The notes below the pieces were generated by a model that was not told the DNA's origin, made no database searches, and saw only the letters and a list, made by a program, of their open reading frames with translations. Of a DNA stretch of 50,151 nt, positions 8,669 to 17,487 are shown one piece after another (within the stretch, counting starts at the first letter, position 1; each line of letters starts with the position of its first letter). A program made the position numbers and the translations under genes. Source of the stretch: Aureispira sp. (GTDB lineage: Bacteria > Bacteroidota > Bacteroidia > Chitinophagales > Saprospiraceae); NCBI GenBank assembly GCA_024222455.1, contig JAAEPD010000359.1:1-50151 (forward strand), read 5' to 3'.

Positions 8669-11600
8669 ATGAAACAACTTTTTACCCTATTTATATTTTC
8701 CCTCATTAGTTTCTCTAGCATTTCGGCTACAGAATACTATTGGAAAGGTGGCAGTGGAGATTTTAATGACCCCAATATGTGGTGGCTCAATAGTTTCAGT
8801 AGTGGTCTTACTGCTTTGCAAGCACCTATCTCTGTAGACAATGTACACTTTACGGCAGCAGCATTTACAGCTCCTGGAGCAATAGTTACCATCAGTACTA
8901 ATGCTAACTGTGACACTATGCTTTGGGATAATAATATAGTTACCGCCAATGCTCCTACAGTCACAGCAAGTGGCAATATCTACTTAGATATTTATGGCTC
9001 ATTCATTATGGCCGAAAATATGACCTTCAATTATCTTGGTTTCATTCGTTTTCGATCTACTCGCCCACTAGAAGGTATCCTAACCCATAGCCATAAACTC
9101 AAATTGCGTAATATTGAATTTTCAGGTAGCGATACAACTGAATGGCGTTTATTAGACGACCTAGACTGTAGTGCAGGACATGTCTATTATGGTAATATTG
9201 GGATAATGAATGGAACACTCAATACCGATGGTTATACCTTAAGCATGGGTAGTATGACTATTCCTGCCAACGCAAACCGCAGTTCGGGGCTAGATATTAG
9301 CAACTCTAGAGTTTATATTAATGGCAACTGGACAACCAACGTAGATACCACTACTTTTAGCACATTCAACACCACAGGTTCGCATATATATATGATTAAC
9401 GATGTCGCTTGGTTCAATTCTGTTACTTTTTATGGCGGTACAGGGCTAGATTATGATACAGTTACTTGTAGAGATTATGCCCTCATACGTAGTAAAACAC
9501 CTTATTTTCAACATCTTTTTGTAGAGGATGATATAATGTTTTATTATGGAAATAACTCTATTGCAGAAAACCTATATGTGGCTAATGGCAAACACGTGAA
9601 ATTCTATCATTTTAATAACTCCTTGACTGTAGAAACCATTCATATCAACAATGTTTGTGGACATTTTGTGGTCTTTGAGACCATACCTAGAGCAGCTGAT
9701 GTGGGTACCCTTCGAAAAAAATCATTTAACAACACCTTAGCCCTGCAACAGTCAATATTACAAGGTATAAATTGCGATATTAGCAATAGTCGAAGTTATG
9801 TTGCCAATGGTAGTATAGATGGTGGCGGAAATTCTCCTAATTGGACAATTAACCCTCCTAGTGCTAAGGACATGTATTTCAGAGCAACTACTGATAATCA
9901 TTGGGGCAATCCTGCCAATTGGCAGATTTGGACAGGAACTATGTTTGTACCAAACTTAGGTTGTATTCCAACTCCTGCTGACAATGTATTTTTTGATGAC
10001 CTTTCTTTTCCTGGCGCAGACTCTGTAGTGGTCACAGACTCCATAGTATATTGTCACAATATGACATGGGAACTCACTGTAGAAGATAGCGCATCTATAT
10101 TACTAGCTGATGATGCTTATATATTTGGGTCGCTGATGTTGGCTCCAAACATGAGAGATATTGCTGATGACAATACCGTTAAAATATACTTTGAAGGAAG
10201 TGATCCTGATACAATTACGACTAATGGAATTGCTATTTGGCCAGAAATGTATATGGATCAATACAGTTTTTATTACATCGCTGATGACTTAGAAGCAACT
10301 TTCCTCAATGGTGCTTTAAAATCCAGAATTCATGCTAAAAATATTAGTATGACATTAGCTAAAATGACTTTGGATACAGGGTTTTATGATAGTGTTTATG
10401 CAGAATTATCATTGAGTGGGTGGAATGCGTTTAATGGTGGGTGGAATATGCTTTATACAGGTAATACTACTTTTGAATTTTCTCCTGATGATGGAGTACA
10501 AGGCTCTTACTTCGGCCCTACAGCTGTTGCCCCTAATGTTATTTTGAACAAACACTTTCTTGCCTATGGTTATAATACAAATGTAACGATACAAGGAGAT
10601 TTGCGTATGAATGAAGGTAACTCTGTTTATTATAGTGGTTACAATATAAATGTAACAGGAACTATGCCTCTCTACAATGGAGACATGTATGTTACCAAAG
10701 GAATGACTTACACCTTCAATCATGGTTCCTTGACCGTAGCAGGCACCTTACATTCTATTGGTGATTGTGTAGAAACGGTCAATTGGTCGATGGTAGGTTC
10801 TGGGTTTAATGTAAATTTTGGAGCAACCAATATACAACACAATTTCATAAGAGGATGGCACAATACAGGTGCATTAATCACAGCTAACAATAGTATTGAT
10901 GCTGGAGATAATATAAATGTAGATTTTCCTGCTACTGCCGGTATAGTTTACTATTGGAGAGCAGATGCGACTGCGCCTACTGATTTTGTAGGAGATTGGA
11001 ATAACCCAAATCACTGGACCACTAATGAAGCTGATATTACAGGAACCTTAGGTGGTTGCTTGCCAACGTTAGCAGATACTGTTGTTTTTGATAGCATGTC
11101 ATTTACAGCTGCTAGTAATGGTTGCGATATTGTAAGTTTGGCTTATTGTGGTGTTATTATAACTAAGGATTCTATTATACTCAATGGTACTGCTGACTTC
11201 TATATTGCACGCAGTATAATTTTTGATCCAACTACTAAATATGAACATACAGGGAGGATACTAATAGTTGGAGATGGTGTAACTAATATATTAGACACTC
11301 GAAATGTTTATATCAAAGCTTCTTTGATGCGCATAGATAACGCAGCAGGAATCTGGAATATACTCAGTCCTCTACGACTAAGAGGTACATTATACCAACA
11401 AAATGGTGATCTATATACCAATACTCATGATTTAGAAATTGGTGGATATTTTCATTATGGTGGTCTTTTTGACATGCGCAATACCCATGTATATGTTCCT
11501 AGAATAATGATTGGCCATACTGCTTGGCAACAAAGAGGAGGTACACTACTCACAGATGATAGTTATCTTGAATTTGATCTAAGTTATTATTACTTGTGCT

Positions 11601-13474
11601 ACTTCCGAATGGGAGATAACCAACAGTACAATAGAGTTCAATTCAAGTGTTATAATACAAATGGTAATAATCAGGATATTCGATTGTATGACAATGCTAA
11701 ATATGTTCATGCTGATTTTGTTCGTCAAACTTGGTTCTATGGCAATAATTACTTTGACAGCCTAACTCTACATGGCGATCAGTTTTACTATATGAAGGCG
11801 GGCAATACACAAACGTTAGCCTCTCCTCATGGAAAGATTTTGACAGACAATGTTGGTCCTGGCCAATTTATTAGCATTGAGTCGCAAACAGCTGGTCAAA
11901 AGGCCTATTTCCACAAGGAATATGGTTCTGCCTTCTGTATCGATTGGGTAAAAGTAAAAGATAATGAGGCAACTAAAGGTACTCCTGTAGCACCTTGGAT
12001 AGACGATCATCCATACCTACAGTTTGAAACAGGTGAAAATAGTGATAATATTAATGGTACAGCTACAGGCATTTGGGCATTCAACTTGGCCCCTATCCTA
12101 ACTGTAGTTAGTTCTCATGCCGACACTGTAGATTTCTGTACAGGAGATACTACTGTTTATGTACCTATCACTATGACAGGGACCTATCCTTACTCAATCA
12201 TTTACTCTTGGACAGACATTTGGGGCAACACAGGTATTGATACTATTATTGACAATGATGATGATAATGATGTATTTACCCCACATACTTACAATCTTGC
12301 CCTTAATCCTTGGACAACTACAGACTATACTATAGATGTAGCGGCTATACGATGTGGCGGTCGCAATTTTGGTGCACCAATAAAACCATTGGTAATGCAA
12401 TTACCTAAAAACCCTATTGTCACGACAGATAGAACAGGAAGTTGTCTATTAACCAACAACTCTGTTTGGTCACACTTTATGGATGATGTAGATCAAAAAC
12501 CAATGTTATCTATATTAGATTCTACTAATGTGACAGACAATGATGCACTTGGCTTGGTCAATGTACAAACCAATTTTGATGCAACCGTACAATGGTGGAA
12601 TGGGAAACCTTATTTGCCAAGACACTGGAAAGTGGATGCAGCTAATGCAACAGGTGGTCATGTTCGTTTATATTTCACACAAGCAGATCTCGACAAATTG
12701 GGCCTATTGACTTATAATGGGCTAGCTCCAATAGTAAGTTCAGAGCTTATATTATGGAAATTTGATGATACGATTACAGTAGGGACTCCTACTCAGATTC
12801 CATTTACAGAAATCCCGCTTACAGGTAGAGCTGCTGATCCATTTAGCACAACCGCAGCTGTTTATGCTATCGAATTTGAGGTAAGTGGTTTCTCTGGATT
12901 TATGTTGCAACCTACAGATCTTGGTCTATTACCATTGGAACTGTTGAGTTTTGAAGCTACAGCTATCAATAATAGTAAGATTGAGTTGGATTGGGCAACG
13001 GAACAAGAAAAGGATGTTAGTCATTTTGTAGTTGAAAGAAGTACTGATGGGGTTAGTTTTGAAGAGATTGGACAACTATCTAGTAGTTTGACTAATGTAT
13101 ATCAATTCCTTGATAGTAATCCTCTACATGGTGTTAATTACTATAGATTGCGTATAGTTTCTACAGACAACACCTTTACTTATAGTGATATTAGTAGTGC
13201 TGAAATAAAAGGTGCCAACTTAGTAGAAATACGTCCTAATCCAGTCACTGAAGGTGAACTCACCATTAGAGTACTAACTGCTGTTAATAGTGAGTTACAA
13301 GTGAATATTATTAATGCCATTGGACAATCTGTAGTACAACAAAAAGCAACTGTACAGTCTAATAGTATGAATACTATTCAAGTAGATGTTCAAGAACTTT
13401 CGGCTGGCATGTACACTCTTCAATTGATAGATGGAGAGGGTCAAGTACAAACCAAACAGTTTATTATCCGATAG
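8669..13474 (+). CDS. Giant secreted T9SS type A cargo with three beta-helix-like units
   Basis: A 1601-residue exported protein. An N-terminal signal peptide (FTLFIFSLISFSSISA) is followed by three related units of about 360 residues, starting near residues 22, 400 and 760. Their opening motifs are YYWKGGSGDFNDPNMW, RATTDNHWGNPANW and GDWNNPNHW. Units 2 and 3 also share G-C-[IL]-P-T-x-A-D-x-V-x-F-D. The units are rich in N, G, T and short beta-like runs, typical of right-handed beta-helices. A region near 1430-1500 (VELDWATEQEKDVSHF-like) is of the fibronectin type seen before sorting domains. The end has RPNPV, SAGMYTLQL and KQFIIR, the type A T9SS C-terminal domain. Likely role: cell-surface adhesin or matrix protein; the ligand is unknown. 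Confidence 0.88.
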   Translation: MKQLFTLFIFSLISFSSISATEYYWKGGSGDFNDPNMWWLNSFSSGLTALQAPISVDNVHFTAAAFTAPGAIVTISTNANCDTMLWDNNIVTANAPTVTASGNIYLDIYGSFIMAENMTFNYLGFIRFRSTRPLEGILTHSHKLKLRNIEFSGSDTTEWRLLDDLDCSAGHVYYGNIGIMNGTLNTDGYTLSMGSMTIPANANRSSGLDISNSRVYINGNWTTNVDTTTFSTFNTTGSHIYMINDVAWFNSVTFYGGTGLDYDTVTCRDYALIRSKTPYFQHLFVEDDIMFYYGNNSIAENLYVANGKHVKFYHFNNSLTVETIHINNVCGHFVVFETIPRAADVGTLRKKSFNNTLALQQSILQGINCDISNSRSYVANGSIDGGGNSPNWTINPPSAKDMYFRATTDNHWGNPANWQIWTGTMFVPNLGCIPTPADNVFFDDLSFPGADSVVVTDSIVYCHNMTWELTVEDSASILLADDAYIFGSLMLAPNMRDIADDNTVKIYFEGSDPDTITTNGIAIWPEMYMDQYSFYYIADDLEATFLNGALKSRIHAKNISMTLAKMTLDTGFYDSVYAELSLSGWNAFNGGWNMLYTGNTTFEFSPDDGVQGSYFGPTAVAPNVILNKHFLAYGYNTNVTIQGDLRMNEGNSVYYSGYNINVTGTMPLYNGDMYVTKGMTYTFNHGSLTVAGTLHSIGDCVETVNWSMVGSGFNVNFGATNIQHNFIRGWHNTGALITANNSIDAGDNINVDFPATAGIVYYWRADATAPTDFVGDWNNPNHWTTNEADITGTLGGCLPTLADTVVFDSMSFTAASNGCDIVSLAYCGVIITKDSIILNGTADFYIARSIIFDPTTKYEHTGRILIVGDGVTNILDTRNVYIKASLMRIDNAAGIWNILSPLRLRGTLYQQNGDLYTNTHDLEIGGYFHYGGLFDMRNTHVYVPRIMIGHTAWQQRGGTLLTDDSYLEFDLSYYYLCYFRMGDNQQYNRVQFKCYNTNGNNQDIRLYDNAKYVHADFVRQTWFYGNNYFDSLTLHGDQFYYMKAGNTQTLASPHGKILTDNVGPGQFISIESQTAGQKAYFHKEYGSAFCIDWVKVKDNEATKGTPVAPWIDDHPYLQFETGENSDNINGTATGIWAFNLAPILTVVSSHADTVDFCTGDTTVYVPITMTGTYPYSIIYSWTDIWGNTGIDTIIDNDDDNDVFTPHTYNLALNPWTTTDYTIDVAAIRCGGRNFGAPIKPLVMQLPKNPIVTTDRTGSCLLTNNSVWSHFMDDVDQKPMLSILDSTNVTDNDALGLVNVQTNFDATVQWWNGKPYLPRHWKVDAANATGGHVRLYFTQADLDKLGLLTYNGLAPIVSSELILWKFDDTITVGTPTQIPFTEIPLTGRAADPFSTTAAVYAIEFEVSGFSGFMLQPTDLGLLPLELLSFEATAINNSKIELDWATEQEKDVSHFVVERSTDGVSFEEIGQLSSSLTNVYQFLDSNPLHGVNYYRLRIVSTDNTFTYSDISSAEIKGANLVEIRPNPVTEGELTIRVLTAVNSELQVNIINAIGQSVVQQKATVQSNSMNTIQVDVQELSAGMYTLQLIDGEGQVQTKQFIIR

Positions 13475-13500
13475 AAAATATTATAAACCTAGAATTACAC

Positions 13501-13541
13501 ACAAAAGGCTTGGAAGTTAACTTCCAAGCCTTTTGTTTTTA
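13501..13541. terminator. Bidirectional rho-independent terminator
   Basis: ACAAAAGGCTTGGAAG at 13501-13516 and its exact complement at 13521-13536 flank TTAA and form a perfect 16-bp stem, with A- and T-rich flanks on both sides. It lies between the converging T9SS cargo and methionine aminopeptidase genes and can serve both. Confidence 0.88.
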
Positions 13542-13565
13542 TATAAAATTGTCCGTTCTCTAATT

Positions 13566-14360
13566 TTATACTGTTTGTTTTGCCAATGCTTCTTCTATGT
13601 AGTCAAAAGTAGATAAGATTTCTGGTTTGCCATTAATAACAGCAATATCGTGTTCAAAATGAGCAGAAGGCTGACCATCTTCTGTACAAATAGTCCAACC
13701 ATCTGAATGTTTTCTAACTCGATGTGTCCCCATATTAATCATAGGTTCTATAGCGATAGTCAATCCATTTTTGATCATTTTACCTCTACCTCTACGACCA
13801 TAGTTAGGCACCTCTGGCCCTTCGTGCATAGTGCGGCCCAATCCATGTCCTACCAACTCTCTAACTACACCATAACCATGTTTTTCAGCATGATCTTGTA
13901 TAGCAAATCCAATATCTCCAATGCGATTTCCTGTTTTGGCAGCAGCAATACCCAAATACAAACATTCCTTAGTTACTTCTAAGAGTTTTTTGGTAGCAGC
14001 AGCCACCTCTCCTACCTCAAAAGTGTAGGCATGGTCTCCATAAAACCCATTCATAAAAGTCCCACAATCCACAGAAATAATGTCTCCACTCTCTAAAGGA
14101 CGCTCTGTAGGCAATCCATGCACAACTTGATCATTGACCGAAGTTAACAAAGTACTAGGACAACCATATAGTCCCAAAAATCCAGGTTCTGCGCCATTAT
14201 CCCGAATAAAAGCTTCTGCTAATTTATCCAAGTGTAAAGGACTAACACCTGGTTTAATTTCAGGAGCTAACATTGCCAACGTTTTAGATACCAATAAGGC
14301 ACTTTTACGCATCAATTCTATCTCTTCTAGTGTTTTGTATATTATTTTATTTCCTGACAT
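13566..14360 (-). CDS. map: Type I methionine aminopeptidase
   Basis: Removes the initiator Met from nascent cytoplasmic proteins. All five metal ligands of the pita-bread fold are visible: Asp98 (SVDCG), Asp109 (FYGDH), His172 (GHGLG), Glu205 (IEPMI) and Glu236 (FEHDIAV). His81 (VVHGLP) contacts substrate. The length, 264 residues without an SH3-linker extension, is that of a standard type Ia enzyme. It stands alone in its orientation, with a terminator downstream; it is not placed beside secY or infA here. Confidence 0.95.
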   Translation of the reverse strand: MSGNKIIYKTLEEIELMRKSALLVSKTLAMLAPEIKPGVSPLHLDKLAEAFIRDNGAEPGFLGLYGCPSTLLTSVNDQVVHGLPTERPLESGDIISVDCGTFMNGFYGDHAYTFEVGEVAAATKKLLEVTKECLYLGIAAAKTGNRIGDIGFAIQDHAEKHGYGVVRELVGHGLGRTMHEGPEVPNYGRRGRGKMIKNGLTIAIEPMINMGTHRVRKHSDGWTICTEDGQPSAHFEHDIAVINGKPEILSTFDYIEEALAKQTV

Positions 14361-14407
14361 TTTTGCTCAATTAGTTATTTAAGAATCACAAAGGTACATT
14401 ATTTTAT

Positions 14408-14438
14408 AAAAAAAAACAGCATACCAATGGCATACTGC
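14408..14438 (-). terminator. Rho-independent terminator of the small lipoprotein gene
   Basis: On the minus strand, the arms at 14430-14437 and 14417-14424 pair with two G-U wobbles and are followed by nine T residues. A second 7-bp inverted repeat lies at 14443-14463 without a minus-strand T-run. Together they would end transcription of the lipoprotein gene at 14502-14753 before the aminopeptidase gene. Confidence 0.55.
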
Positions 14439-14501
14439 TTAGATATCTGTTTAGATCAGATATTTTTATTGTCAATACTTTTCTCTTTTTGGCAAGATCA
14501 A

Positions 14502-14753
14502 TTATCTAACGCCACCAGGAAATAGTGAATAAGGTTTCTTGTATTTTTTAGGTTTCAGCTGTTCTCTCTTCTTCTTCTCCACTTCCTTTTTGTTGTTTTT
14601 AGGATCTTTATTTGGATCAGAAGGGCTATAAGCATAGACCTTATCGGTATGCAAACTGCTATAAGCAGGACAACTTGGGCCTTTATGACAAGAGCTTAAA
14701 GCTAACCCACTTACAAATACTGCTAAAGCCAATATGTTTTTTAGATTTTTCAT
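14502..14753 (-). CDS. Small basic lipoprotein of unknown function
   Basis: An 83-residue protein with a lipoprotein signal (LAVFVSGLALSSC, Cys22). The mature part begins HKGPSCPAY and ends in a strongly basic tail (KKKREQLKPKKYKKPY) closing with LFPGGVR. The two Cys near the mature start (the lipidated one and CPAY) recall many short Bacteroidota lipoproteins with a GPxCPxY-like head. I cannot name a function. It has its own terminator downstream. Confidence 0.65.
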   Translation of the reverse strand: MKNLKNILALAVFVSGLALSSCHKGPSCPAYSSLHTDKVYAYSPSDPNKDPKNNKKEVEKKKREQLKPKKYKKPYSLFPGGVR

Positions 14754-14925
14754 GATCTGTTTTATTTTATAAGATTCTACTTTAGAGCATATTTAAATTT
14801 ATCTTCATTGTCAATAAGAAATGTCAAATATACTCTCACTAAGATACAAAATTAACGCCTAAAGTTCAAATACATATATACAGATGCCTATTTTAACTAA
14901 ATGGTTATCAATCTTTAGTTATTTT

Positions 14926-15846
14926 TTAGACAATTTGCTCAAAAGCATCTTCTACTTTTTTGTATTTGAACTCAAAACCTAATTCTGCCAAGCGTTTAGA
15001 CACTGCTTTTCTACTTTTGAGGACTAGCTCTACTTCTGTACGAATCAGTATAGCTCCAAACTTCAGTAAAAAAGTAGGCAGTGGGAATCCGAACCAACGT
15101 CGATAGACATAACGCAATTTGCGCATGAAGTTTTTATTGAGTTCAGGATTAGGTGCAGCACAATTGATAATACCTTCAACTTCTTCCTTTTCTACCAAAA
15201 ACTCAATTATTCTTGAAAAATCTTCTACATGCACCCAACTCACCCACTGTGTGCCAGGTCCTTGTTTGCCACCTAGACCAACACTTACCAAATTTAGAAT
15301 AGGTCCCATAGCACCTCCATCTCGCCCTAATACAATTGCGGTACGCAAAGCTACCTTGCGTACACTTGACTGTACTTTTGCTTCGTTGAAAGTTTTCTCC
15401 CAAGTTTTGGCCACATTCATAGAAAAATCATCGCCCAAAACTCCATTATATTCATCATTAGCAGGCTGGTCGCCTCGAGTATCTTTGTATATAGTTGCAG
15501 TGCTTGAGTTCACCCATAATTTAGGCGGGTTTTGGCAAGCAGCAATCGCCTCTCCCAATACTTTGGTAGAGTCTACTCTAGAGTCCATGATTTGGCGTTT
15601 GTTCTCCTCTGTGTACCTGCAATTCACAGTACGTCCTGCCATATTAACGACAGCATCTGCTCCTTCAAACTCTTTTTTCCAATCACCTAAAGTTTTACCA
15701 TCCCATTGCACATAGCGAATATTATCATACTCACTTTCAGTTTCCTTTCTGGACAGGATAATAGATTCCCACCCTCTAAGAGATAAATAACGTGCTAAAT
15801 ACAACCCCAAAAAACCTGAACCTCCAGGTATAATCATCTTTTTCAT
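14926..15846 (-). CDS. TIGR01777-type NAD-dependent epimerase (SDR39U1-like)
   Basis: Extended short-chain dehydrogenase/reductase fold. The nucleotide-binding motif GGSGFLGLYLARYL is at the N-terminus, preceded by MKKMIIP. Further landmarks are VNMAGRTVNCRYTEENK and VNSSTATIYK, which replaces the classic SDR YxxxK environment in this subfamily. The C-terminus (SKRLAELGFEFKYKKVEDAF) matches the DUF1731-type tail. At 306 residues it has the normal length. Members are widespread and generally unassigned; the human relative is also uncharacterised. It is a single minus-strand gene, 66 bases downstream of the next minus-strand lipoprotein gene. Confidence 0.88.
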   Translation of the reverse strand: MKKMIIPGGSGFLGLYLARYLSLRGWESIILSRKETESEYDNIRYVQWDGKTLGDWKKEFEGADAVVNMAGRTVNCRYTEENKRQIMDSRVDSTKVLGEAIAACQNPPKLWVNSSTATIYKDTRGDQPANDEYNGVLGDDFSMNVAKTWEKTFNEAKVQSSVRKVALRTAIVLGRDGGAMGPILNLVSVGLGGKQGPGTQWVSWVHVEDFSRIIEFLVEKEEVEGIINCAAPNPELNKNFMRKLRYVYRRWFGFPLPTFLLKFGAILIRTEVELVLKSRKAVSKRLAELGFEFKYKKVEDAFEQIV

Positions 15847-15912
15847 AAAAAACTATTTACACTAGTTTATGATATTCTTGTTTATTCTAACAAAAACTTA
15901 GCTCAGAAGTTG

Positions 15913-16476
15913 TTAAGAACGTTCGGCTATCCAATCTTTATAAGCATTAGGCACTTTATCTCCTGCCTCTTCTAATTTAGGGAATTGAACTACAGCTGCT
16001 CCTTCCTCATTTGTAGTTGCTGCCCAAACTCGCTGCGCATGTTCATCTGTAATCACGATAGATTCATAAAATTTACCTTCGTGATTTACTTCTCCCTTGA
16101 CATAGACACAAGGCCCTACATTTTCGTCATGTACATCAATAGTTACATCTAAACCACCTCCCATATTGCCTATAATATCTAAATACAAGCTCTCTCCTAA
16201 CAACAATTTCAGGCGTTCGGTATAAGCCTCATCTCCTAATAATTCATCAGCAGGTTTACTGTAGAATGGTTTCAAATCTAGATTTGGTAAGCCTTCATCT
16301 GTTGAGGAAGTGTTATCTGTAGTTGAATTAGTATTTGTAGTTGCTGTAGTATCTACTTTTTCGGTTGGAGGCTCATTGGTAACAGGTTCATTATTGTTAG
16401 TTTGAGTTTCTCCACAACTCATAAAAAATAGAGCTAGGGTAATTAGTAGAAAAGAAAGTTTGGTATTCATAATCAT
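15913..16476 (-). CDS. Lipoprotein with Thr/Asn-rich linker, unknown function
   Basis: A 187-residue protein with a lipobox near ALFFMSC. A low-complexity linker of Asn, Thr, Ser and Glu (about residues 25-65) leads into a compact domain of about 115 residues with NMGGGLDVTIDVHDENVG and KFYESIVITDEHAQRV as landmarks. The domain has many alternating hydrophobic positions and should be beta-rich. No known family was recognised. It is divergent from the AraC regulator gene, with only 50 bases between the start codons, so the two promoters must overlap or lie close together. Confidence 0.65.
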   Translation of the reverse strand: MIMNTKLSFLLITLALFFMSCGETQTNNNEPVTNEPPTEKVDTTATTNTNSTTDNTSSTDEGLPNLDLKPFYSKPADELLGDEAYTERLKLLLGESLYLDIIGNMGGGLDVTIDVHDENVGPCVYVKGEVNHEGKFYESIVITDEHAQRVWAATTNEEGAAVVQFPKLEEAGDKVPNAYKDWIAERS

Positions 16477-16526
16477 TTTGTAAATTGATCTGTTAATAGC
16501 TTAAATATAAGTCTAAAAGATTAGTT

Positions 16527-17405
16527 ATGCATAAATCATCAATCAAAGAATATCAAATTTCTGCTACAGGGATAGAATCTACTTTCCAAATAAAGCGCAT
16601 GGAAGATATTTATGATAATAACAATGGACAGACTGACGAACCTCACAGACACAATTATTATACTATACTCTGGAGTAAAGAGGCTCAAGGGGTTCATAGA
16701 ATAGACTTTAAAGAATATACTCTAAAAGATCATCATGTTTTTTTTATCAGCCCAGGACAAGTCCATCAACTTATTACCACTGCTCGCCCTATTGGATGGG
16801 GAATTACATTTTCTAAGGATTTTTTAATTCAAAACAATATTCAAACTTCTTTTATCTCAGATATTAATCTTTTTGGGAGTTATGGGGACAGTCCTCCACT
16901 TGCTTTATCAATGGAGATAGAAGCTAAGTTAGCTACTATTACGACAGATATTCTATCTTATCTAGAGGATAGTCAACAAACTTTTAAATATGAAGCAGTG
17001 GGTGCTCTACTTAAGCTGTTTTTGATCAATTGTCATAGTGCCTGTGCAGTCAATTCGCAAACACTTCAACAGCAAACACATGTAGGGATAGAACTATTAA
17101 GACGTTTCAGGGCTTTGGTAGACTTACATTATCAAAAGGAACATAAGGTTAGTTTTTATGCTAAACAATTGGCTATTTCTAGTGACTATCTAAACAAAAA
17201 TATAAAAACCTTAACGGGAAAATCTGCTAAAGAATTCATTCAAACTAAAATAACAACAGAAGCCAAACGATTACTAATTTTCACAACTATTAGTACTAAA
17301 GAATTAGCCTATACACTAGGATTTGAAGAGCCTTCTAATTTTAGCAATTTCTTTAAAAACTGCACGGGGCAAAGCCCCTCTGCATTCAAAAAACAACATT
17401 CATAA
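16527..17405 (+). CDS. AraC family transcriptional regulator
   Basis: A 292-residue regulator. The N-terminal half has the cupin-like sensing pattern (HRHNYYTILW, DHHVFFISPGQVHQL, around residues 35-90). The C-terminal 100 residues hold the two helix-turn-helix motifs of the AraC fold (VSFYAKQLAISSDYLNKNIK and STKELAYTLGFEEPSNFSNF) with the typical GQSPSAFKK ending. The ligand is not predictable. The pirin gene follows by 82 bases on the same strand, and the gap contains two direct repeats spaced 21 bases apart that suit an AraC dimer, so pirin is the obvious candidate target. Confidence 0.9.
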   Translation: MHKSSIKEYQISATGIESTFQIKRMEDIYDNNNGQTDEPHRHNYYTILWSKEAQGVHRIDFKEYTLKDHHVFFISPGQVHQLITTARPIGWGITFSKDFLIQNNIQTSFISDINLFGSYGDSPPLALSMEIEAKLATITTDILSYLEDSQQTFKYEAVGALLKLFLINCHSACAVNSQTLQQQTHVGIELLRRFRALVDLHYQKEHKVSFYAKQLAISSDYLNKNIKTLTGKSAKEFIQTKITTEAKRLLIFTTISTKELAYTLGFEEPSNFSNFFKNCTGQSPSAFKKQHS

Positions 17406-17446
17406 CGGATTTTTATATCCTTTTGACGGATTTTTGCATTCCTCTA
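17405..17446 (+). promoter_or_regulatory. Direct repeats with 21-bp period, likely AraC-type operator
   Basis: ACGGATTTTT occurs at 17405-17414 and again at 17426-17435, exactly 21 bases apart. Partial similarity continues for another 8-10 bases (ATxCCT). Two same-direction half-sites on one face of the helix are how AraC family dimers bind. The first copy begins at the last base of the regulator's stop codon. The assignment rests on geometry and neighbourhood only. Confidence 0.5.
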
Positions 17447-17487
17447 CCTCTTTATCTTCCCGATATTTGTATCAAAACAAAATTACT

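Noticed and set aside
15119-15715. 198-residue plus-strand frame inside the TIGR01777 gene
   Set aside because: It is fully antisense to a well-recognised enzyme, and its translation shows no family features.
17323-17487. Upstream start for pirin
   Set aside because: The extra 55 codons overlap the end of the AraC gene and interrupt the leader peptide logic; ATG 17488 is better.
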